Source of the DNA: an uncultured Acetobacteraceae bacterium
GTDB taxonomy: Bacteria > Pseudomonadota > Alphaproteobacteria > Acetobacterales > Acetobacteraceae
Length of the DNA stretch: 33,210 nt
Assembly: GCA_937902425.1 (NCBI GenBank)
Contig: CALFNB010000074.1
Coordinates: 1 to 33,210 of the forward strand
Direction: 5' to 3'
Of the stretch, positions 1-7,063 are shown piece by piece. Under the pieces are notes generated by a model. It saw nothing but the letters and a program-made list of their open reading frames with translations. It made no database searches and was not told where the DNA came from. A program made the translations under genes and the position numbers. Within the stretch, counting starts at the first letter, position 1. Every line of letters begins with the position of its first letter.

Positions 1-1550
1 CCAGGTAGGTGAGCTTCGGTAGACGCTTGACTCCCGAGTCGGGGCACGATTCAAGCTCCCCATGTTGCCGCCACTGGATTCGGATTCGCATGTAGCAGCC
101 CCGCCGGAGCCAGATGGCCCGGTGTCCCCAGAATCAGTTATCGCGGCACTTCAGGAACAGAATGCCGCGCTGTCGGCGCTGGTAGCCGCGCTCCAGGCCC
201 GCGTCGCCGAACTGGAGCGCCAACTCGGCCTGAACAGCGGCAACAGCGGCAAGCCGCCATCCAGCGACGGACTGAAGAAGAAGCCCGTGCGTGTCAGCAG
301 CCTTCGCGGCCGGTCAGGCAAGAAGACCGGGGGACAGAAAGGTCATCCCGGCAAGACGTTGAGCCGCACCGAAACACCCGATGCGACCATCGATCATTTC
401 CCCGAGATCTGTTCGGGATGCGGTGGCACCCTGACCGGGGCGATGGCCACGGGCCATACCGCGCGGCAGGTGTTCGATCTCCCCGAACCTCAGCCCCTGA
501 TTGTCACGGAACACCGCGCCCATGCCTGCCTTTGCGGGAATTGCGGCGCCGAGACGCGCGCGGACTTCCCCGAAGCCGTGACCGCGCCAGTGCAATATGG
601 CGCGCGGCTCGCGGCGGTGGTGGTGTATCTGTTGCACTACCAGTTGCTGCCCGAGAAACGTCTGGCCGCGCTGATGGCCGATCTGTTCGGCGTGCACCTG
701 GTCACCGCGACGATCGCCGGCATGAGCCGGAATTGTGCCGCGCGGTTTCAGGGGTTCGCCGCCGCGGTGCGCGACCATGTGGCGGCGGCACCGGTCAAAC
801 ACATGGACGAAACCGGCTTCCGGATCGGCGGTAAGACGCAATGGCTGCACATCGCCTCGACGATCTGGTTAACGTTTTACCGCGTCTCCCCGAAACGGGG
901 CAGCCTGCTGGACAACGTCCTGGGAATCGTCGTTCACGACCACTGGAAGCCGTACTACACCTTGAAAGGCGTTTTGCACGCGTTATGCAATGCGCACCAC
1001 CTGCGCGAACTTCAGGCGTTGGTCGAGATCGAGAAAGAAGACTGGGCGCGCAAGATGCAACGTCTGTTGCGCCGGGCGTGTCATGCGACGAACCTCGCGC
1101 GTGATCAGGGTGTGACGTTGTCCTCTGAGTTCATCGCGCTGATCGAACGACGTTACGACACCATTCTCTCGGAAGGTTTCGCATTCCATGAGGCACAACC
1201 AGCTCTGATCTCCACCGCACGGAAACGCCGGGGCCGTGTGCCGCGCCGGACCGGCCACAATCTTCTGCTTCGTCTCCGCGTCCGTAAGGTGGATGTGTTG
1301 CGCTTCTTGTCCGACCCAACGGTGCCGTTCACCAACAATCTGGCGGAACGGGATGGGCGGATGATGAAATTGCGCCAGAAGATTTCCGGTGGCTTCAGGT
1401 CTGGTGACGGCGCGGAGGATTTCGCCGTGATCAGATCGCTGCTTTCGACAGCAAGAAAGCAGGGGTGGGATATCTTGCAGGCATTGGCCAGTCGGCCCGA
1501 TCGTCTGATCGCGGAACTCCAGATCGCCTGATCCAAGCTCGCCTACCTGG
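1..1550 (+). mobile_element. IS66-family insertion sequence, apparently complete with terminal inverted repeats
   Basis: CCAGGTAGGTGAGCTT at 1-16 and AAGCTCGCCTACCTGG at 1535-1550 are inverted repeats (15/16) flanking the transposase ORF; the left end coincides with the window edge so the outer boundary and TSD cannot be verified. Confidence 0.85.
62..1531 (+). CDS. IS66-family transposase (single-ORF type)
   Basis: 489 aa; N-terminal coiled coil plus NSGNSGKPPSSDG, CSGCGG/CGNCG zinc-binding motif, HMDETGFR, C-terminal NNLAERDGRMMKLRQKISGGFRS. Confidence 0.95.
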   Translation: MLPPLDSDSHVAAPPEPDGPVSPESVIAALQEQNAALSALVAALQARVAELERQLGLNSGNSGKPPSSDGLKKKPVRVSSLRGRSGKKTGGQKGHPGKTLSRTETPDATIDHFPEICSGCGGTLTGAMATGHTARQVFDLPEPQPLIVTEHRAHACLCGNCGAETRADFPEAVTAPVQYGARLAAVVVYLLHYQLLPEKRLAALMADLFGVHLVTATIAGMSRNCAARFQGFAAAVRDHVAAAPVKHMDETGFRIGGKTQWLHIASTIWLTFYRVSPKRGSLLDNVLGIVVHDHWKPYYTLKGVLHALCNAHHLRELQALVEIEKEDWARKMQRLLRRACHATNLARDQGVTLSSEFIALIERRYDTILSEGFAFHEAQPALISTARKRRGRVPRRTGHNLLLRLRVRKVDVLRFLSDPTVPFTNNLAERDGRMMKLRQKISGGFRSGDGAEDFAVIRSLLSTARKQGWDILQALASRPDRLIAELQIA

Positions 1551-1563
1551 GCTGTTACGATTT

Positions 1564-1580
1564 GCTCTCTTATAGAGAGC
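1564..1580. repeat. Perfect hairpin GCTCTCT-TAT-AGAGAGC
   Basis: 7-bp perfect stem with 3-nt loop immediately right of the IS66 end. Confidence 0.5.
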
Positions 1581-1593
1581 GGTCTGTTGCGAG

Positions 1594-1725
1594 ATGCCCA
1601 TTCTGATACCGCTCCGAGTGGCGAACCAACTTGAGGCGCTGCCCCGGGGTGACAGGATACGATTGATGGAACGACTTAAGACAATCGCGGCGGCGCCAGA
1701 TAGTCAGCATCCGAACGTGCTTCCG
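1594..1725 (+). pseudogene. Truncated RelE/ParE-like toxin N-terminus
   Basis: MPILIPLRVANQLEALPRGDRIRLMERLKTIAAAPDSQHPNVLP resembles the RelE/ParE N-terminal half; homology-like sequence stops exactly where the TIR element starts. Confidence 0.5.
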
Positions 1726-1866
1726 TGCCTATCCGGTTGTCACCCATACCCACTACATCTGGGGTGCTGCCAGTCTCCAGAACGTCCATGCTCGCCTCGC
1801 CAACGGCCAAACCACCTCGACCTCACATCCTACATTTAGTGGGTGTGGGTGATAACCGGATAGGCA
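1726..1866. mobile_element. MITE-like non-autonomous element, ~141 bp, ~30-bp TIRs
   Basis: TGCCTATCCGGTTGTCACCCATACCCACTA (1726-1755) vs reverse complement of the right end TGCCTATCCGGTTATCACCCACACCCACTA: 28/30 identical; no transposase inside. Confidence 0.75.
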
Positions 1867-2256
1867 CGCGTCCATCAATGCCATGACGACCGCGGTGCCG
1901 AAGCTGGTGGCCGGATTGACCCGCGGCTTGTTCGTGGCGGACCTGGAGCGGCACTGGAACTCGTTGCTTGATTATAATGACCCACAGGTGGTGTCGCGGT
2001 AACGGACTGCCTGACGAAAGCCGAGATGTGCGGCGTCCGCCGCTGCCTGTTTGGTGACCCGCGACGGTCGCGCCAAACCGGCCAACGGAGGCGACCAACG
2101 GAGACCAGCGGTGACAAGCGACTCGGCCGCTGGCACACTCGTGCGGTATGATCAGCCGCGCCGTCTGGATCGATCGCCAGCCGCAGCCAAGGCGATACCA
2201 CGATCGTGGGTGACATGTTCGCGAGTTGACCGACAAAACACGGAGGAGGGACGCAA

Positions 2257-3333
2257 ATGCCTATCAGCGGGGATCTGTTGAGCAGCGCCATGGCCGGCAT
2301 CGCATTCATCGGCTGCGCGATGACGAGCGTGACGCCGGCGCCAGGCGCACCACCACAGGCGCGGCGGCGTGAGGTCGTGGTCAACGGCAAACGGGTCAAG
2401 ACCATCGATGTGCACGCGCATTGCATTGTCCCGGCCGCCGCGGCGGTGATCAATCATCCGCTCGAGGCGCCGGGTTTGCTGATGCACGACACCAGCACGC
2501 GCATCGCGGCGATGGACGCGCAAGGCATCGACGTCGAGGCGCTCAGCATCAACCCATATTGGTATCGCGCCGATCGCGACGCCGCGGCCCACCTGATCAA
2601 GGTGCAGAATGAGACGTTGGTTGAGTTCCGCGCGGCCAGCCCCGACCGCTTCGTCGCCTTCGCGACGGCGGCGCTACAGCATCCCGATCTCGCCGCGGAG
2701 CAGGTCGAATACGCGGTCAAAAAGCTCGGCTTCCGCGGCGTCGGCGTGGCCGGCAGTGTCGCCGGCGAGGAACTGGCCAATCCGCGGTTTCATCCGTTCT
2801 GGGCCAAATGCGAGGAACTGGGCGTTCTGGTGTTCATGCACCCGCTCGGCACGCGCGAACTGGAGCCGAGCGGACGGCTCGCCGGCAGTGGGCTGTTGAC
2901 CAATACGATCGGGAACCCGCTGGAAACCACGATCGCGTTGTCGCACCTGATCTTCGAAGGCACGCTCGACCGCTTTCCTGGGCTGAAGATCTGCGCGGCG
3001 CATGGTGGCGGGTTTCTGCCGTCCTACGCCAACCGGTCGGACGCGGTAATCCGGTGCTTCCCGGACCGGGTCGGCCCTCTGCCAAAGAAGAATCCGACCG
3101 CGTATCTGAGAGACGGGCAACTGTTTTTCGACACGATCGTATTCACGCCAGAGGCATTGCGCCACCTGATCGCGGAATCGGGCCCAGGCCAGATCATGAT
3201 CGGGACAGACTATCCATTCCCGTGGACCAGCACCGAGGTTGACCTGGTGCTCAACACACCCGGGTTGAGTGATGACCAGCGCATCGCGATCCTGGGCGGG
3301 ACGGCGGCGCGGTTGCTGGGGATCGCGCCCTGA
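2257..3333 (+). CDS. Amidohydrolase family 2 (ACMSD-like metal-dependent hydrolase/decarboxylase)
   Basis: 358 aa; TIDVHAHC, HPLGT, LSHLIFEGTLDRFPGLKICAAHGGG, GTDYPFPW; RBS GGAGGAGGG upstream. Confidence 0.88.
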   Translation: MPISGDLLSSAMAGIAFIGCAMTSVTPAPGAPPQARRREVVVNGKRVKTIDVHAHCIVPAAAAVINHPLEAPGLLMHDTSTRIAAMDAQGIDVEALSINPYWYRADRDAAAHLIKVQNETLVEFRAASPDRFVAFATAALQHPDLAAEQVEYAVKKLGFRGVGVAGSVAGEELANPRFHPFWAKCEELGVLVFMHPLGTRELEPSGRLAGSGLLTNTIGNPLETTIALSHLIFEGTLDRFPGLKICAAHGGGFLPSYANRSDAVIRCFPDRVGPLPKKNPTAYLRDGQLFFDTIVFTPEALRHLIAESGPGQIMIGTDYPFPWTSTEVDLVLNTPGLSDDQRIAILGGTAARLLGIAP

Positions 3334-3446
3334 CCCTGGAGAGGCGGGGCGTTTTGGTAGAAGGGACATCGGATGGCCGCGCGTGCCCCGCATGCGCGGA
3401 ACGTCATGATCGCGTGCGGAGTATTATGCCAGGGCGTAAACAGATT

Positions 3447-3478
3447 ATCGTTGTGCGCGGAAATTCGCGCGCAATGAT
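3447..3478. terminator. Hairpin between convergent genes (possible bidirectional terminator, no clear U tract)
   Basis: ATCGTTGTGCGCG-gaaatt-CGCGCGCAATGAT: 13-bp stem with two G-U wobbles. Confidence 0.45.
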
Positions 3479-3574
3479 GGTCCGTGTCGAAACTGACCCC
3501 TGAAAGGCAAGGCAACGGCCCTACCAGAGGCGGGAGGCCGTCAGTGCGGCGCGTCGGCGCCGTGGTTACCGACG

Positions 3575-4525
3575 TTATCCCTTTCCGCCTTTCATTCTGT
3601 TACCGTAGTAATCGTACAGATGATCCAAGGACTTCCGACTCTCACGCCGCGATTCGACAAATGCACGGGCCAGAACATCCCAAAAAACGGGCATTCCAAA
3701 GACCCTTGTTGATTTTATGCGGTCGGCTATCCGTGCTGTAAGCTCCTCGGGTTTCGGGTCCACCACATAGATGTTCCCTTTGAATCCATTAAGGGTCTGG
3801 CAAAAACAATTCCACGAAACGTGATCATCGTGGCCAAAACTGTATCCGATCACCGCCACGAAATCAGGCAACTGCATGAACGCGGCCTCTACGTCGCGTT
3901 TCAATTGTTCCGTTTCCGTCTCAGGCGTGCAGAGAAGGAGTTCGTGGTGTGGCACAGGCATATCATACGCTCCTGCCAGTTTCAGATACTCCGCGATGTC
4001 GCTCGAACCGTACCAAGGTTCGACGCTACCGTGCGGAACTATAACTCGGTGGCGTGGGCGACACCAATTTGAGGCAAGACCGTCATGATTGTAATTCAAG
4101 ATCACCGCTGGATGAAAATGGCGGAACGCGCGGTAGTTGTCACTCTGAAGACCTACGAAAATGGGTCTCGCCAGCAGGTGTAGCATGTGCATTTCGGTAC
4201 GAAAGTTTGTCTGGCGCAGCAGCATATCCTCGAGGGGGAACTCCTCTGTACCTGGCCGAACGTCCCTGTTCCCGAATAGCGAGGCCATCGTCGCTTCGCG
4301 ATTGGTTCCAGCGGCCGCTGCGAAGCTCTTTCGAGTAAGTAGGGACTGCCGCGGAAGAAGCGCGGAAAAGCTGCCCCCTCGTATGTGGCCGAGTGCCGGC
4401 TCCAACAATAAGCCGTTGCTCATTGGAACCAGACCTGCTGATGAGCCAGCACCCAGCACGTACAATCCCTTGCGTGCCTGGAGATGTCCCAGGAACGACG
4501 TGAGACTCGGAACGCGTGCCGTCAT
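3575..4525 (-). CDS. SIR2-like (sirtuin-fold) NAD-binding protein, orphan
   Basis: GLYVLGAGSSAGL, VILNYNHDGLA, VPHGSV, VAVIGYSFGHDD, YVVDPKPEEL match the order of SIR2-fold motifs. Internal ATG at 4525 preferred over the ORF start at 4705. Confidence 0.75.
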   Translation of the reverse strand: MTARVPSLTSFLGHLQARKGLYVLGAGSSAGLVPMSNGLLLEPALGHIRGGSFSALLPRQSLLTRKSFAAAAGTNREATMASLFGNRDVRPGTEEFPLEDMLLRQTNFRTEMHMLHLLARPIFVGLQSDNYRAFRHFHPAVILNYNHDGLASNWCRPRHRVIVPHGSVEPWYGSSDIAEYLKLAGAYDMPVPHHELLLCTPETETEQLKRDVEAAFMQLPDFVAVIGYSFGHDDHVSWNCFCQTLNGFKGNIYVVDPKPEELTARIADRIKSTRVFGMPVFWDVLARAFVESRRESRKSLDHLYDYYGNRMKGGKG

Positions 4526-4722
4526 CGGAATACGACTGCCTTTCTCGCCAGACGGATGTGATCTAGTGAGGTCGCGCTGATGTTCAAGGACCTGGCGGCG
4601 GCTCTTCACGGGCTCCGCTGCGCGGTAAACCCGCAGGCCACCTTTAATATTCCTTCGATCTGGTCTCTGACCACGAGACTGGACAGTTAGCCCCTGGGGC
4701 GACACCGCGAGCCCGCCATGGG

Positions 4723-4752
4723 TCGCACGAATTTCAGTCGCACGAATTTCAG
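4723..4752. repeat. Perfect 15-bp tandem direct repeat (TCGCACGAATTTCAG x2)
   Basis: 4723-4737 and 4738-4752 identical; ~50 bp upstream of the ParD-like start. Confidence 0.9.
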
Positions 4753-4800
4753 GTGCGTCCTCCTGGCGGTTGAGGTATCCTCGCCAACACTGGAGCGTCC

Positions 4801-5085
4801 ATGGGCACCATCCAAATTCCGGACCACCTGAGGCAACTCATTGACAGCCAGATCGCCGAAGGGCGCGCGGCATCAGAGGCTGACTATGTGGTGGCGGCCT
4901 TGCGCGCCTATGCCGACCACGTCGAGGCTGAAAAAGAGATCGTCGCGATGGTGGACAGGGCCGATACCGACCTGGCGGCCGGGCGCTTTGTGACGGTGAC
5001 CGGGGCGAAGGACGCCGAAGCGCTCCATACGAGCGCGATGGCCCGGCTTCACGCGCGGGTGTCCGAAAACGCCCGGGAGCATTGA
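4801..5085 (+). CDS. parD: ParD-like ribbon-helix-helix type II antitoxin
   Basis: 94 aa; IQIPDHLRQLIDSQIAEGRAASEADYVVAALRAYADH typical of ParD N-terminus; followed directly by ParE-like coding. Confidence 0.75.
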   Translation: MGTIQIPDHLRQLIDSQIAEGRAASEADYVVAALRAYADHVEAEKEIVAMVDRADTDLAAGRFVTVTGAKDAEALHTSAMARLHARVSENAREH

Positions 5086-5450
5086 CCTACCGCCTGCTGG
5101 CGGGCGCCGAGGGCGATATCGACCGCATCTTGCTCAGGAGTGCGGAGGAATGGGGGCGTCCCGGCGGCGGAGCGTTACCACAGGCTGATGCTGGCCGTTT
5201 TCGCCATGATCGGCGCAAGGCCTGACACACCGGGTTCGCAGGCGGTCGAAACAGTCGCCGGTGTGCGTTTCTACCCTCTCTCTCGCTTGGCCGTCGCCTC
5301 GTTGTCCCTGAACAGCGCGTTGGCAAGCCGAGGCACATCGCCGTTTATCGGGTGGCCAATGACGGAGCGGTCGAAATCGTCGGACTGACCCACGACAGGA
5401 TGCTGCTGGCCCCGGCCGCGCGCCGGATGCATCGGGCAGCGGGCCCCTGA
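5082..5450 (+). pseudogene. parE: ParE-like toxin with two compensating 1-nt frameshifts
   Basis: Frame 0: TYRLLAGAEGDIDRILLRSAEEWGRP; frame +1: AAERYHRLMLAVFAMIGARPDTPGSQAVETVAGVRFYPLSR; frame 0 again: LGRRLVVPEQRVGKPRHIAVYRVANDGAVEIVGLTHDRMLLAPAARRMHRAAGP*. Extra C in the 5160-5162 CCC run and a missing nt near 5286; premature TGA at 5223-5225. Confidence 0.8.
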
Positions 5451-5541
5451 CAGAGTCTGGGCGATGTGTTCCAAATCCTCCGTATCACCAACGATTTGAT
5501 GCCATTCGCGGCCACTCGGTCGGCCAACCAGGGATAGTTCG

Positions 5542-6456
5542 ATGCAACGCATCCTCAACCTCCGACCTGAAATCATTGAGCATCGCATCCCAACCCCTGA
5601 CAGCAGGCCCTATATCCTCGCCGGAGGCCCCGACGGCTGTGTCCGGTTTTGCGGATCCGGACCCGGCCAGATCGGCCGCCTTGCTCCGGAAAACGGGACC
5701 ATCATCGAGTATCCGCTCCCCGACCCGACGGGCACTCCGGTCGGCATCGCAGCGGGATCGGATGGAACGATGTGGTTCACCCAATCGACCGCGCACAAGG
5801 TTGGCCGGATCACCATGGATGGCGCGATATCCGAGTTCGACCTGCCGACTCCCCGGTCCGGCCCGAACGGCATCGCCCTTGGCCCGGATGGCAACATCTG
5901 GCCGGCGCAGCACGCGATCGGCAAAGTGGCCCGGATCACGCCGGCCGGCGAGGTGACGGAATTCGATGGCTTCGCGCCAGGCGTCCATCCGCTCGTGCCG
6001 ACCGCCACCGCAACGCACGTCTGGTTCAGCGACTCGATCGCCAGCCGGGTCGCGCGGGTCGACATGAATGGCCGGGTGACGGAGTTCGCGACACCGCGGC
6101 CAAACAGCGGACCACGCGCCATCGTGCCCGGACCGGACGGATGCATCTGGTTCGTGCTCGCCGCGGGCAACGCGATCGGCCGCGTCACTCCCGGCGGCGA
6201 AATGCGGGAATTCCCGCTGCCAACACCGAATGCCAGCCCGCGCGGCATTGTCGTTGCCCGCGGCGACGAGATCTGGTTCACGCGGAACCTGATCAACCGC
6301 ATTGGGCGCTTGTCGCTCGATGGCGAGATGCTGGCGGACTACCAATTGCCGACGCCCAGTTCGGGTCCGCGCGCGATGGTGGCCATGCGGGACGGGCGGT
6401 TGTTCGTCTCACAACACGATGCGGGATGCGTCGGAGAGATCAGGCCGCACGCCTGA
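5542..6456 (+). CDS. Virginiamycin B lyase (Vgb)-like beta-propeller protein
   Basis: 304 aa of ~42-aa repeats of the type GPDGxxWF...IGRIT.xGxxxEFxLPTPxSGP. Confidence 0.85.
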   Translation: MQRILNLRPEIIEHRIPTPDSRPYILAGGPDGCVRFCGSGPGQIGRLAPENGTIIEYPLPDPTGTPVGIAAGSDGTMWFTQSTAHKVGRITMDGAISEFDLPTPRSGPNGIALGPDGNIWPAQHAIGKVARITPAGEVTEFDGFAPGVHPLVPTATATHVWFSDSIASRVARVDMNGRVTEFATPRPNSGPRAIVPGPDGCIWFVLAAGNAIGRVTPGGEMREFPLPTPNASPRGIVVARGDEIWFTRNLINRIGRLSLDGEMLADYQLPTPSSGPRAMVAMRDGRLFVSQHDAGCVGEIRPHA

Positions 6457-6727
6457 CACAATCAAAATGTTATCGGAACGACATCAAACCATAAGCCAGG
6501 GCCAGGAGACTTCGGCGGAGCCTCAAGCCCGGTGCGAACGCCTGAAACGACGAATCCGGCGAATTGCTGACCGCGCCGCCGCGAGTTAAGCAACTCTCCT
6601 GGGCCGCGTGCTCTGACACGAACCGCGACCGCCCCCCGGCTTCCATGGCCCGGTTATCGCGGCTACAGTGCAGTTCATTACAATAAAACATTCATCCAAC
6701 GTCGCCCCGACCTCGGATCGGCGAGCA

Positions 6728-6755
6728 GGAAAGCCGTGTCTGGAAAGCCGTGTCT
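6728..6755. repeat. Perfect 14-bp tandem repeat (GGAAAGCCGTGTCT x2)
   Basis: 6728-6741 and 6742-6755. Confidence 0.9.
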
Positions 6756-6783
6756 TGACGATTTCCGTGGCCAGCACGATACT
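6755..6783 (+). promoter_or_regulatory. Candidate sigma70-type promoter TTGACG-N17-GATACT
   Basis: -35 TTGACG 6755-6760, 17-nt spacer, -10 GATACT 6778-6783; points to the 2,032-aa gene. Confidence 0.35.
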
Positions 6784-6861
6784 CGGAGAACCGACCAGGT
6801 GTGGCGGATGTTCGAGTAACAACCTGGGGTGGTCCAAGATCGGTCAAACGAACCTAAGTCG

Positions 6862-6893
6862 AACCAGCTCGTGCAACCCTTGCACGAGCGGTT
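6862..6893. promoter_or_regulatory. Strong hairpin in the leader of the giant repeat gene
   Basis: AACC(A)GCTCGTGCAA-CCC-TTGCACGAGCGGTT: 10-bp perfect stem, extended to 14 bp with one bulged A. Confidence 0.6.
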
Positions 6894-7063
6894 TGAGTAT
6901 GATCGTGCCTGACGGGTGGTCGCCCGATCGTTCCGCCGGGCCGGAGCCTCATTTCGCCATCACGGCCTGTCGTGCCTTTCGGCCAAACAACAAGAGTACT
7001 GAATTTTCACGTGCTGGTCGTGCCGTGGCCGGGCTGCTCGGCGAACTGAAGGGGTAAACGAAG

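Noticed and set aside
1867-2002. Short ORF MTTAVPKLVAGLTRGLFVADLERHWNSLLDYNDPQVVSR after the MITE
   Set aside because: Too short and no recognisable family; cannot be linked to the toxin fragment or an IS.
6668-7057. 129-aa ORF just before the giant gene
   Set aside because: No recognisable domain, overlaps promoter-like and hairpin sequences; probably non-coding leader.
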